A DNA stretch of 38,759 nucleotides from Pseudolabrys sp. (GTDB taxonomy: Bacteria; Pseudomonadota; Alphaproteobacteria; Rhizobiales; Xanthobacteraceae). The stretch is from NCBI GenBank assembly GCA_009694265.1, contig SHVM01000011.1, positions 1 to 38,759 on the forward strand, given 5' to 3'. Within the stretch, counting starts at the first letter, position 1; the number at the start of each line of letters is the position of its first letter. Under the pieces are notes generated by a model that ran no database searches, had not been told where the DNA came from, and saw only the letters and a list, made by a program, of their open reading frames with translations. Made by a program: the position numbers and the translations under genes. This document shows, piece after piece, positions 1 to 8,449 of this stretch.

Positions 1-235
1 TTCTTTCAGGCTGTAGAATATTTCTCCGTTCAGCAGTTCATCGCGTAGTTCTGCTGCGATATCTCTGCGGCCCGGCAGGCCTCTGGGGTAGATTTGCCCT
101 GGGCCATCGACACTTCAATCTGGCGAAGCAGCGTCACAATCTGCTCCGCGCCGAACCTCTTCTTCGGCATGACCAAGCTCCTTTCCAAGCTATTCTCTCA
201 CATCGCTTGGTCCAAAAAAGCCAGGTCAGGTCAAA
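1..235 (-). mobile_element. Remnant of an IS3-family insertion sequence, internally deleted, running off the left edge
   Basis: Read on the minus strand, a tip near 235 starting TGACCTGACCTGG leads into an IS3-type OrfA start (MPKKRFGAEQIVTLLRQ). After about 39 codons the frame changes and the DNA continues as the C-terminal part of OrfB (LRDELLNGEIFYSLKE), a region that in intact elements lies several hundred bases further on. Most of orfA and orfB is therefore missing. The element cannot encode a working transposase. Its other end is outside the window, so the full inverted repeat and target duplication cannot be checked. Confidence 0.75.
30..170 (-). pseudogene. Truncated IS3-family transposase OrfA fragment
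   Basis: A 46-codon frame starts at an ATG (168-170) behind a GGAGC-like purine stretch and ends at a TGA (30-32). The first 39 or so residues match the helix-turn-helix start of IS3 OrfA proteins (MPKKRFGAEQIV, then SMAQGKSTPEACR). The last residues are out of register with the OrfB C-terminal coding that the same DNA carries in another frame. It is a deletion-junction product and probably has no function. Intact OrfA would be about twice as long. Confidence 0.7.
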
Positions 236-2627
236 AACCGAAATCAGTGTCAGATGAGATTTTCGGTACACACACCTGCTGAAGAGCCGACCATACCCGT
301 TGTGGCGTCATCGGCAGGTCCAGATGCGAAACTCCGCGAACCGCAAGGGCATCCAGCACGGCATTGACTGCCGATGGCAGCGAGCCGGCTACACCGGACT
401 CACCCGCGCCTTTGGCGCCAAGCGGATTGGTCCTGCACGGAACGGTATGAAGTTGCACAGCCATGGGCGGCAGGTCACCGGCGCGCGGCATCACGTAATC
501 CATGAATGAGGCGGTCAGCAACTGGCCGTCGTCGCCGTAAACCACTTGCTCACCGAGCACCTGGCCAATACCTTGCGCAATGCCGCCGTGGATCTGCCCC
601 TCCACGATCGTTTCGTGCAACACATTGCCCACGTCATCGACTGCGGTATAGGCGACGACGTCGATGACGCCGGTCTCCGGGTCTATCTCGACCTCGCAGA
701 TATGGCATCCGTTCGGAAAGCTCATCTGCGGGGACACAAACTTAGCGACGTTGTCGAGTCCCCCCGCCAAGTCCTCCGGCGTTCCTGGCTCGCGCATGCG
801 GGCCGCAAGATCGAGGATCGAGACCATACGGTCGGTTCCGGCGACCCGAAAAAATCCGTCGGCGAACTCTATGTCCTTGGCGTCAGCCTCGAGGGCATGC
901 GCCGCGCCGCGCCGGCCTTTCTCGATGGCTTGGTCGCAGGCGATGGTCGTGGCGCTGCCCGCCATCATGATTGAGCGCGAGGCGACGCTCGGCGTTCCGG
1001 CCGGCACCTCATCGCTGTCGCCCTCGACCAGTCGCACAGCCTGCGGGTCGATGCCGAGCCGTCGCGCCACCAGCGGCACGAACGTGGACAAATGGCCCTG
1101 GCCCATCGCCTGCGCGCCGGTGCGCAACGCTACCTTGCCGTCCGCCTCGAACCGCAGGTCGACCGTCTCGTCGAGAATGCCGCCAGCCACTTCGAGAAAG
1201 CAGCCGATGCCGATGCCGCGTAGCTTGCCGTTCCGCTGCGAGGTCCTGCGGCGCTTGGAAAAGCCCTTCCAGTCCGAGAGTTCTTGTGCCATTTCCAGAA
1301 TCCGCCGGAATTCGCCGCTGTCGTAGATCGGCCCGTTCGGAGTCTTGTAGGGCATCGCTGACGCCGGAATGAGATTGCGCCGGCGTAGTGTCGCTCGATC
1401 GATATCCATCGCCTTCGCTGCCTTGTCGATCAGGCGTTCGATCAGATAGATCGCCTCCGGCCGACCGGCCCCGCGATACGGTCCGAGCGGCGCCGCATTG
1501 GTCAGCACCATCTTCACGCCGAGGTGGATCGCTGGAATGACGTAGACGCTGGAGAGACAGTTCTTGGTATTGGTGGTCGAGAAGATCGCGGCGAACATCG
1601 TGGTGTAGGCACCGATCCCAACACAGGTGCGCGCACGCAAGCCGAGAAATTTTCCACTGGCGTCCAGCGCAAGCTCGGCCTCCAGCACGCCGTCGCGTCC
1701 ATGGGTGTCGGTGAGAAAGCTCTCAAGCCGGGTCGCACACCATTTCACCGGCCGCCTAACGCGGCGCGCTGCATAGAGCAAGGCAGCGTAGTCGGAATAG
1801 GCCTGGACCTTCATGCCAAAGCCACCGCCCACGTCGTGCGTGAGGATACGGATCTGGCTCGCCGGAATCTTGAAGACACCTTCGGCAAGGACTTTTCGGA
1901 CCACGGCCACGCCTTGCGTCGGTGCGATCAGCGTGTAGCGCCCGCTTTGAGCGTCGAAGCTCGCGATAGCGGCGCGCGGCTCCATCGCGCTCGGCGCCAA
2001 GCGCGTGTCGATCAGGCGTACCCGCTCGACATGCGCAGCGCGCGCGAAGGCGGCATCGACCGCCGCCACATCGCCGTCCTCCCAGTCAAGCGCAATATTG
2101 CCAGGCGCGCTCCGCCAGATTGGTGGCGCATCCTGCGCCATTGCGCGTTCCACGTCCGGCGCAGCGACGAGCGGATCGAACTCGAACTCGACCATTTCGG
2201 CGGCGTCGCGCGCCTGATCCGCCGTCTCCGCGACCACGACGGCGATCGCTTCACCGACGTACCGCACGCGCTCTGTGACGAGCACAGGCATTGTGGCCTG
2301 GAACATCGGCTTGCCGTCGCGGCCATTCAAAGAAGCCACCGGGGGGATATCGCCTATATTGTCTGCCGCGAGATCGTAACCTGTGATTGCGGCGATGACG
2401 CCCGGCATCTTCATCGCCGACGCGGTGTCTACCTTACGGATGACGGCATGCGCGACGGTCGCTCGCACGAACGCGGCGTGCGCCTGGCCAGATATGTCCA
2501 GATCGTCGGTGAATCGTCCGCGGCCAGTGAGCAGGGGCGCGTCCTCGCTGCGGACGGTGCAATATCCGCTGCCAAATCGAAGGCCTGCTCCGTCAGATTG
2601 TTGTGTTTCGCTTCGTTGCGCGCTCAT
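231..2627 (-). CDS. Xanthine dehydrogenase-family molybdopterin-binding large subunit (CoxL-like, form II)
   Basis: About 798 residues, the usual size for large subunits of the CO dehydrogenase/xanthine dehydrogenase family, which bind the Mo-cytosine-dinucleotide cofactor and hydroxylate a substrate carbon using water. Visible marks are the N-terminal LLTGRGRFTDD, the GGGFGMK loop, PYRGAGRPEA (the form II variant of the CoxL active-site loop, not the AYRCSFR of true CO dehydrogenases), and the C-terminal GAKGAGESG with the catalytic Glu. The ATG at 2627 was chosen because GGGAGGA lies about 12 bases upstream; the frame stays open 36 codons further, but that part does not look like family sequence. 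The medium FAD and small Fe-S subunits expected beside it are not in the window. The TGA stop coincides with the tip of the IS remnant, so the last few residues may be altered. The substrate is unknown. Confidence 0.88.
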   Translation of the reverse strand: MSAQRSETQQSDGAGLRFGSGYCTVRSEDAPLLTGRGRFTDDLDISGQAHAAFVRATVAHAVIRKVDTASAMKMPGVIAAITGYDLAADNIGDIPPVASLNGRDGKPMFQATMPVLVTERVRYVGEAIAVVVAETADQARDAAEMVEFEFDPLVAAPDVERAMAQDAPPIWRSAPGNIALDWEDGDVAAVDAAFARAAHVERVRLIDTRLAPSAMEPRAAIASFDAQSGRYTLIAPTQGVAVVRKVLAEGVFKIPASQIRILTHDVGGGFGMKVQAYSDYAALLYAARRVRRPVKWCATRLESFLTDTHGRDGVLEAELALDASGKFLGLRARTCVGIGAYTTMFAAIFSTTNTKNCLSSVYVIPAIHLGVKMVLTNAAPLGPYRGAGRPEAIYLIERLIDKAAKAMDIDRATLRRRNLIPASAMPYKTPNGPIYDSGEFRRILEMAQELSDWKGFSKRRRTSQRNGKLRGIGIGCFLEVAGGILDETVDLRFEADGKVALRTGAQAMGQGHLSTFVPLVARRLGIDPQAVRLVEGDSDEVPAGTPSVASRSIMMAGSATTIACDQAIEKGRRGAAHALEADAKDIEFADGFFRVAGTDRMVSILDLAARMREPGTPEDLAGGLDNVAKFVSPQMSFPNGCHICEVEIDPETGVIDVVAYTAVDDVGNVLHETIVEGQIHGGIAQGIGQVLGEQVVYGDDGQLLTASFMDYVMPRAGDLPPMAVQLHTVPCRTNPLGAKGAGESGVAGSLPSAVNAVLDALAVRGVSHLDLPMTPQRVWSALQQVCVPKISSDTDFGF

Positions 2628-2735
2628 GGGTGTCTCGGTCCTCCCGCGAATGTCGGACGCATTCCACCGGCAGTATATGTAGTAACGTGCGCGACGCCCA
2701 TGCAAATACAGCCCTACTCCATTGGCCGGCTCCAT

Positions 2736-2763
2736 TTGGCAAACCCCGAACCTGTGCTAACAT
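2736..2763 (+). promoter_or_regulatory. Possible sigma70-type promoter of the liv-amidase operon
   Basis: TTGGCA at 2736-2741 and TAACAT at 2758-2763 are 16 bases apart and lie about 75 bases before the livK start, within the 209-base divergent gap. Both boxes are only partial matches to consensus and no transcription data support them. Confidence 0.3.
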
Positions 2764-2836
2764 CGAGACAATCCTGCAGCGTTACGGCCACCGCGCATGC
2801 GGACAGTGAAATAGTGAGAGGCCTTAGGGAGGATCT

Positions 2837-4078
2837 ATGAGCAACGCAATTCCGCGTCGAAATCTCATCTGCGCAGTTGGCGCCGCGTTGATCGCGACCG
2901 CCTTCGGCACGATATCGTTTGCGCAGCAGACCGGACCAATCAAGATAGGTTTGCTAGTGCCACTCACCGGCCCACTCGCGGCGCCGGGAATCGACATGGT
3001 CGACGGCTTCAAACTGTATTGGGACCAAGTCGGCAACATGGCTGGCGGACGCAAGGTCGAGTATGTGATTGCGGATACGACCTGTAATCCCGACCAGGCA
3101 CTCACGCAGGCGCGCCGCATGGTGCACCAGGAGAAAGTGCATATCATGATTGGCCCGCTCTGCGGACATGAAGGTCCGGCCGTGGCGCAGGTCAGTAAAG
3201 AAACCGGCGTGCCGCTGGTGATGGATACCGCAGGCGCCGACACCGTCACCAAGTGGGACCGCACCCCAACAGTGGTGCGCACTGCGGTGTCCGCGAGCCA
3301 GATCGGCCATCCGTTCGGCGACTATCTCTACAAGGAGCTCGGCGCGCGCAACGTCACGTTCATCGGCCAGGACTACACCTGGGGCCACGAAGTGACGCTG
3401 GGCATCGTGCAGACCTACAAGGAACTCGGTGGCAAGGTGGCGAAGATCATCTGGAATCCGATTGGCACCAAGGACTACGGTCCTACCGTCGCCTCGATCG
3501 CGCCGGATTCCGACGCCGTGGTCGCAGTCGTGGTCGGCGCCGACCGCATCCGCCTGTTCGAGGCCTGGTTCGGCTTCGGCATGGACAAAAAGTTCAAGAT
3601 CTACGGCGGTTACTGGATGCACCAGGACGCGTTGCCGCAGATGGATGACCGCGCTATCGGCATGATCGGCAATTCGCTGCATTATGCTGCCGGTCTCGAC
3701 ACACCGGCCAACAAGGCATTCGTCGACGCATTCGCCCAGAAGCACAAGCGGTTGCCATCGTGGTTCTCCGAATCGGCCTACACCGCGAGCCTGTGGACGC
3801 GCACTGCGATCGAAGCGATCAAGGGCAACGTCGAGGACAAGGACGCGTTCCTCAAGGCGATGCGCAGCGCGACGATCAAGGCGCCGCGCGGCACGCTCAA
3901 GATGGACAAGTACGACAACCCGATCCAGAACGTCTACGTCACGCGCATCCAGAAGATCAATCATCCGGCGATTGGATCGGTACTGACCAACATTCCGATC
4001 AAAACCTATGAGAACGTCTCGCAGTTCTGGACCTGGACACCGGAGGAGTTTCTCAAGCGCGGCCCTTACAAGCGCTAA
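2837..4078 (+). CDS. ABC transporter periplasmic substrate-binding protein (LivK/amide-binding type)
   Basis: A 413-residue type I periplasmic binding protein (Peripla_BP_6 group). The first 30 or so residues form a signal peptide (basic NAIPRRN, then a hydrophobic stretch ending near SFAQQ). The mature protein begins with the family start IKIGLLVPLTGPLA. GGAGG sits 6 bases before the ATG. It heads a five-gene importer operon. Proteins of this group bind branched-chain amino acids, urea, short amides or aromatic acids. The amidase at the end of the operon makes an amide a reasonable ligand, but that is inference from context. Confidence 0.9.
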   Translation: MSNAIPRRNLICAVGAALIATAFGTISFAQQTGPIKIGLLVPLTGPLAAPGIDMVDGFKLYWDQVGNMAGGRKVEYVIADTTCNPDQALTQARRMVHQEKVHIMIGPLCGHEGPAVAQVSKETGVPLVMDTAGADTVTKWDRTPTVVRTAVSASQIGHPFGDYLYKELGARNVTFIGQDYTWGHEVTLGIVQTYKELGGKVAKIIWNPIGTKDYGPTVASIAPDSDAVVAVVVGADRIRLFEAWFGFGMDKKFKIYGGYWMHQDALPQMDDRAIGMIGNSLHYAAGLDTPANKAFVDAFAQKHKRLPSWFSESAYTASLWTRTAIEAIKGNVEDKDAFLKAMRSATIKAPRGTLKMDKYDNPIQNVYVTRIQKINHPAIGSVLTNIPIKTYENVSQFWTWTPEEFLKRGPYKR

Positions 4079-4097
4079 GTCACACGCATTGATCACC

Positions 4098-4119
4098 GGC
4101 GGCGCCTCGCGGCGCCGCC
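4098..4119 (+). other. Intercistronic hairpin after the binding-protein gene
   Basis: GGCGGCGCC, loop TCGC, GGCGCCGCC: a perfect 9-bp stem starting 20 bases after the livK stop and about 50 before livH. No T-run follows, so it is more likely an mRNA 3'-end stabiliser or partial attenuator that keeps binding protein above permease than a full terminator. Confidence 0.55.
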
Positions 4120-4168
4120 GCCCGCATGGCGCGGTCATCTTCGCGGCAGCCAGCGAATTGTCCATCTC

Positions 4169-5029
4169 ATGCACAGCGGCATTCTTCAGGCGATCAACGG
4201 CGTTTCCTTCGCCGCGCTTTTGTTCCTGCTGGCGAGCGGCTTCACGCTCAGTTTCGGGCTGATGCGGGTCGTGAATATGGCACACGGCGCCTATTATCTT
4301 TTTGGCGGCTACATCGGCCTCACCATCACCCGCCACACCGGCAGCTTCGCACTCGGCGTACTGGGCGGGGGGCTCGCGGTCATCCCGCTCGGCTATCTGA
4401 TCGACCGCTTTCTGATCCGCCGCACAGGCGAGAACCATTTGGCACAGGTGCTGCTGACCGTCGGCATTGCCTTTGTTCTGGGAGATGTGGCGCTGAAAAT
4501 CTGGGGCGGCGACAGCCTCAAGGTGCCGACGCCGATCGAGCTGCGTGGCGCAATCGAGCTGCCGGGCGGCATCATCTATCCTACTTACCGTTTCGCGCTC
4601 ATCGCGTTCGGTGTGTTCGTCGGGCTGTCGTTGTGGCTGCTCTACCGCAAGACCCAGATCGGCGCCGTGGTGCGCGCCGGGGTCGACGATCGCGAGATCG
4701 TGAGCGCGATCGGCATCAACATCGACCGGCTGTTCGTTCTGGTGTCCGCTTTGGCGTCATTTCTAGCCGGAATGGCTGGCGTCGTGGGCGGAGCATTCCT
4801 CACGCTCTATCCAGGCGCGGAATGGGAAATTCTGGTCTACGCGCTGGTGGTCGTGATCTTCGGCGGGCTGGGAAGCCTGGAAGGCGCGATGATCGGCGCC
4901 TTGATCGTCGGCCTTCTCGACGCCTACGGCCGTTGGCTGCTGCCAGAATTCTCCTATTTCGTTCTTTTCGGACCGATGGCGATCCTACTCTTATTCCGCC
5001 CGCGCGGCATCTTCGGCAGGGAAGGATGA
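4169..5029 (+). CDS. livH: Branched-chain amino acid-type ABC transporter permease (LivH)
   Basis: A 286-residue inner-membrane permease of the LivH family, rich in hydrophobic segments from the first residues (LQAINGVSFAALLFLLASGF). Family marks are FGLMRVVNMAHGAYYLFGGY near residue 30 and the cytoplasmic loop RAGVDDREIVSAIGIN near residue 170, which contacts the ATPase. The ATG at 4169 gives the standard LivH length, although no clear ribosome-binding site precedes it. The stop overlaps the livM start as ATGA, so the two permeases are translationally coupled. Confidence 0.92.
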   Translation: MHSGILQAINGVSFAALLFLLASGFTLSFGLMRVVNMAHGAYYLFGGYIGLTITRHTGSFALGVLGGGLAVIPLGYLIDRFLIRRTGENHLAQVLLTVGIAFVLGDVALKIWGGDSLKVPTPIELRGAIELPGGIIYPTYRFALIAFGVFVGLSLWLLYRKTQIGAVVRAGVDDREIVSAIGINIDRLFVLVSALASFLAGMAGVVGGAFLTLYPGAEWEILVYALVVVIFGGLGSLEGAMIGALIVGLLDAYGRWLLPEFSYFVLFGPMAILLLFRPRGIFGREG

Positions 5030-5979
5030 ACGTGCGTTCCTACGGGGTCATCATGGCGCTGATCGCGCTCGCCTCGGCGCTGGCTGCGCCGCTTGTCGCC
5101 GGCCCCTTCTGGATGACGTTGATCACCCAGATTTACATCTACGGCCTGCTCGCGCTCTCGGTCGATCTTCTGCTCGGGCATGCCGGCCTCTACTCGCTCT
5201 GCCAAGCGTCGTTCTTTGCCGTGGCTGCCTATACTACCGCAATCCTCCAGGTCCGTTACGGGTATCCGACGATAGTGGCGGCGCCGGCTGGGCTCATTGC
5301 CGGAACACTGCTCGCAGTCCTTTACGGCTCCGCAGTGCGCACCCGCGGGGTCTACTTTATTCTCATCACGATCGCGCTCGGGTACATCATTTGGGGCGCG
5401 ATGTACCGCTGGGCATCATTCACCGGGGGTGACAACGGCATCACCAACGTGCCGCCGCCGTCGGTCGCGGGCTTCAGCATTGCCTCGCAGACCGCGTATT
5501 ATTATTTCGTGCTCGCCGTCGTGATACTGTGCGCATTCGGTTATCGCATTCTCATCCGCTCGCCATTCGGGTTGTCGCTGCGCGGCATCAAGGGGAGCGA
5601 GAGCCGGATGCAAAGCCTCGGCTATCGCACCACCATGCATCTTTACGCGGCGTTCGTGATTTCAGGCCTAATCGCGAGCCTCGCCGGCGTGCTCTACGTC
5701 TACTACAACCGCTTCATCAATCCGGTCGCAGCCTCGTTCCAGATTTCCGTCGAGGTTTCACTCATGGCGATTGTCGGCGGCTCCGGCACCATCGTCGGCC
5801 CGTTCATCGGCGCTGGAATATTTCTCGGCCTGCGCAACTGGGTCAGCAGCTTCTTCGAACTGCACACCGCGGTGATGGGAGCTGTGTTCATCGCGACGGT
5901 ACTCTGGGCGCCGAGCGGCATCGTGGGCTTGGTCGAGCGCTGGCGCACCCACGTGGGCAAGCCGAAAGACCAACAATGA
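5026..5979 (+). CDS. livM: Branched-chain amino acid-type ABC transporter permease (LivM)
   Basis: A 317-residue permease, partner of LivH. Visible LivM features are LLALSVDLLLGHAGLYSLCQ near residue 40, the SPFGLSLRGIKGSESRMQSLGY loop near residue 180, and the C-terminal MAIVGGSGTIVGPFIGAGIF. The ATG at 5026 overlaps the livH TGA by one codon frame (ATGA) and gives the family length. The same frame is open far upstream across livH, but that stretch is the shadow of livH. Its own stop overlaps the livG start in the same ATGA way. Confidence 0.92.
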   Translation: MNVRSYGVIMALIALASALAAPLVAGPFWMTLITQIYIYGLLALSVDLLLGHAGLYSLCQASFFAVAAYTTAILQVRYGYPTIVAAPAGLIAGTLLAVLYGSAVRTRGVYFILITIALGYIIWGAMYRWASFTGGDNGITNVPPPSVAGFSIASQTAYYYFVLAVVILCAFGYRILIRSPFGLSLRGIKGSESRMQSLGYRTTMHLYAAFVISGLIASLAGVLYVYYNRFINPVAASFQISVEVSLMAIVGGSGTIVGPFIGAGIFLGLRNWVSSFFELHTAVMGAVFIATVLWAPSGIVGLVERWRTHVGKPKDQQ

Positions 5980-6719
5980 CCGCAGCCGTCGCCATCGACA
6001 GCCTCGCCAAGGTGTTCGGCGGCCTGCGGGCGGTCGACGGAGTTTCGTTGGAAGTCGCGCCCGGCGAGCGACGTGCGCTGATCGGACCGAACGGCGCCGG
6101 CAAGACGACACTGTTCCATTGCATTACCGGCACACTTCCGCCCTCGTCCGGCTCGGTGCGGCTGTTCGGAACCGACGTCACCTATCTGCCGGAGCACCAG
6201 CGCACCAAGCTCGGCATGAGCCGCACGTTCCAGATCACCAATGTGTTCACTGACCTGTCGCTGGCCGAGAACCTCGCGCTCGCGATCGTCGGCACCGACC
6301 GGCGTAAGTGGGTCTGGAACCGGCCGCTGAGTGCCTTTCCTGTGGTCCACGAACAGGCACTGGCGGGGCTCGAAGCCGTCGGCCTGGCGGACCGCGCCGA
6401 CGATCCAGTGAAACTTCTCTCCTACGGCGAGCGCCGCCAGCTCGAGTTGGCGCTCGCACTAAACACCCACCCCAAAGTGCTGTTCCTCGACGAGCCCTGC
6501 GCGGGGCTCTCGCCGAGCGAGCGGCAGCGCATATTCAAGATGATCCGCGCGTTGCCGCGCGAGATCACATTGGTGATAATCGAGCACGACATGGACGTTG
6601 CGCTCGGCCTAGCCGATCGCGTCACCGTGATGAACCGCGGGCGAGTGATGGTGGAGGGCACGCCAGACGAGGTGCAGTCCAATCACGAAGTCCGCGACGT
6701 GTATTTCGGCCATGTCTAG
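5976..6719 (+). CDS. livG: ABC transporter ATP-binding protein (LivG)
   Basis: A 247-residue ATPase. Walker A GPNGAGKT is at residues 37-44, the signature LSYGERRQLE begins at 148, Walker B VLFLDEP is near 168 and the switch His is at 204. The FGGLRAVDGVSL opening and the LSYGE rather than LSGGQ signature are typical of LivG. The start ATG overlaps the livM stop (ATGA). With LivF it forms the nucleotide-binding pair that powers the LivHM channel. Confidence 0.93.
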   Translation: MTAAVAIDSLAKVFGGLRAVDGVSLEVAPGERRALIGPNGAGKTTLFHCITGTLPPSSGSVRLFGTDVTYLPEHQRTKLGMSRTFQITNVFTDLSLAENLALAIVGTDRRKWVWNRPLSAFPVVHEQALAGLEAVGLADRADDPVKLLSYGERRQLELALALNTHPKVLFLDEPCAGLSPSERQRIFKMIRALPREITLVIIEHDMDVALGLADRVTVMNRGRVMVEGTPDEVQSNHEVRDVYFGHV

Positions 6720-7500
6720 CGCCACCCCATCCAGCACGACGATGTCGGTACCCTTGCTCAGGGTCGCCGACATCCACACCTACTACGGGGACAGCTATGT
6801 CCTGCAGGGCGTCAGCTTGACGTTGCAAAAGGGGCAGATTGCCGCCATCCTCGGCCGCAACGGCATGGGCAAGACGACACTGATCCGCTCGGTGGCCGGG
6901 CTGACGCCACCGCGGGCCGGCGAGATCACCTATAGGGACATGTCGCTGCGAGGCAAACAGCCCTACGCCATCGCCCAGGCTGGCATTTCGATTGTGCCGC
7001 AGGGCCGCCGGATTTTTCGTTCGCTCAGCGTGCGCGAGAATCTGCTGCTGCCGACGAGCGTTCTGGCCCGCTCGTCGAAGGGCCGGAACGGCGACGAACC
7101 TGGCCAGCGCTGGGACTTCGACGAAGTGCTCAAGGAATTCCCTCAACTCGCCGAGCGCATCAACCATTTAGGCGGTTCGCTCAGCGGCGGCGAGCAGCAG
7201 ATGCTGGCGATCGGCCGCGCGCTGATGGCCAATCCCGAGCTGATACTGATGGACGAGCCGTCGGAGGGCCTGTCGCCGCGGCTGGTGCTGCAGGTGCAGG
7301 CGATCATGCGGCGGCTGCGGGCGCGCGGCCACGCCATTCTACTGGTAGAGCAGAACCTTGAACTCGCGCTCTCGGTGGCTGACGAGGTTTATGTCATTTC
7401 GGCCGGGCAATTCGTGTTTCAGGGGGCCCCAGCCGGTCTCGCGAACGCGGCGCAGGTCCTCGATCAGCATCTCGGAGTTTCGGGCGCGAAGATGGTCTAA
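6712..7500 (+). CDS. livF: ABC transporter ATP-binding protein (LivF)
   Basis: A 262-residue ATPase whose start lies 8 bases inside livG. Walker A is GRNGMGKT (48-55), the form seen in LivF proteins; LSGGEQQML and LILMDEP follow. An alternative start at 6742 (MSVPLLRV) would remove a 10-residue Ser/Thr-rich lead and fits typical LivF length slightly better. It ends 19 bases before the amidase, so it is almost certainly cotranscribed with it. Confidence 0.92.
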   Translation: MSSATPSSTTMSVPLLRVADIHTYYGDSYVLQGVSLTLQKGQIAAILGRNGMGKTTLIRSVAGLTPPRAGEITYRDMSLRGKQPYAIAQAGISIVPQGRRIFRSLSVRENLLLPTSVLARSSKGRNGDEPGQRWDFDEVLKEFPQLAERINHLGGSLSGGEQQMLAIGRALMANPELILMDEPSEGLSPRLVLQVQAIMRRLRARGHAILLVEQNLELALSVADEVYVISAGQFVFQGAPAGLANAAQVLDQHLGVSGAKMV

Positions 7501-7519
7501 ACTAAGGAGTACGATTGCC

Positions 7520-8449
7520 ATGGCATCGCACACGCTTGAACCGACGCCTGCCACTGTCCACTGGGGATATCTGGACGCGAAAATTCCGCCTCGCCTGACG
7601 ATCAATTCCGGTGACACGGTGACGATCGACACCGTCTCGGGCGGCCCCGCCGACGTCGGCGACACCTCGATCATGCTGCCGCACCATCGCGAGATCTGCG
7701 AAAAGCTCAAACCCTCGCCGGGGCCACACATCCTGACCGGGCCGGTCGCGGTCCGCGGCGCGGAGCCGGGCGATACGCTCGAAGTCCGCATAAAAGCGAT
7801 GCAGCTCACGGTGGACTGGGGCTGGAACCTGATCCGTCCGCTACGTGGCACGCTGCCAGAGGACTATCCGGAATTCCGCTGTCGCATCATTCCAATCAAC
7901 CGCAAGGCGATGACCTGTAAACTGCAATGGGGCACAACCGTTCCTCTGAGCCCGTTCTTCGGAATCATGGCGGTGGCACCGCCGCCGAACTACGGACCCT
8001 GCACGTCAGTCGAGCCGCGCGAATTCGGCGGCAACCTGGACTGCAAAGAGTTCGTGGTTGGCACCTCGCTATATCTGCCGGTTTTCGTGCCGGGCGCGAA
8101 CTTCTCCTGCGGCGACGGGCATGCGGTGCAGGGTGACGGCGAAGTTTGCCTGACTGCGTTGGAAACCTGCCTCACCGGCACGTTCGAGTTTGTAGTGCAC
8201 AAAAAGAAGCTCAACATGCCGCGCGCGGTCACGCCTACGCATTACCTCACTATGGGTCTCGATCCGGATCTTGACGACGCGGCCAAGCAGGCGCTGCGCA
8301 ACATGATCTGCTGGCTGGTCGAGATGAAGGGTTGGAGCTCCGAGGAGGCCTACGTGTTCTGCAGCCTCGCCTGCGACCTGCGCGTGACGCAACTGGTCGA
8401 CGGCAATAAGGGCATCCATGCCATGGTCGACCGGAAGCTCGTACAATAA
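7520..8449 (+). CDS. Acetamidase/formamidase family protein
   Basis: A 309-residue member of the FmdA/AmdA family (PF03069), which hydrolyses short amides such as formamide or acetamide to the acid and ammonia. Supporting stretches are TINSGDTVTIDTVSGGP near residue 28, the HILTGPVAVRGAEPGD segment near 75, PREFGGNLDCKEF near 165 and the FSCGDGHAVQGDGEV segment near 195, which carries the family's Asp/His/Glu region. AAGGAG lies 10 bases before the ATG at 7520. It is the last gene of the liv operon, which suggests the importer brings in its amide. The shorter (about 300-residue) branch of this family is poorly characterised, so the exact substrate is open. Confidence 0.88.
   Translation: MASHTLEPTPATVHWGYLDAKIPPRLTINSGDTVTIDTVSGGPADVGDTSIMLPHHREICEKLKPSPGPHILTGPVAVRGAEPGDTLEVRIKAMQLTVDWGWNLIRPLRGTLPEDYPEFRCRIIPINRKAMTCKLQWGTTVPLSPFFGIMAVAPPPNYGPCTSVEPREFGGNLDCKEFVVGTSLYLPVFVPGANFSCGDGHAVQGDGEVCLTALETCLTGTFEFVVHKKKLNMPRAVTPTHYLTMGLDPDLDDAAKQALRNMICWLVEMKGWSSEEAYVFCSLACDLRVTQLVDGNKGIHAMVDRKLVQ

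Noticed and set aside
4126-5025. An upstream extension of the livM frame across livH
   Set aside because: The extension is Arg-rich and has no permease features. The ATG at 5026 with the ATGA overlap and normal LivM length explains the gene.
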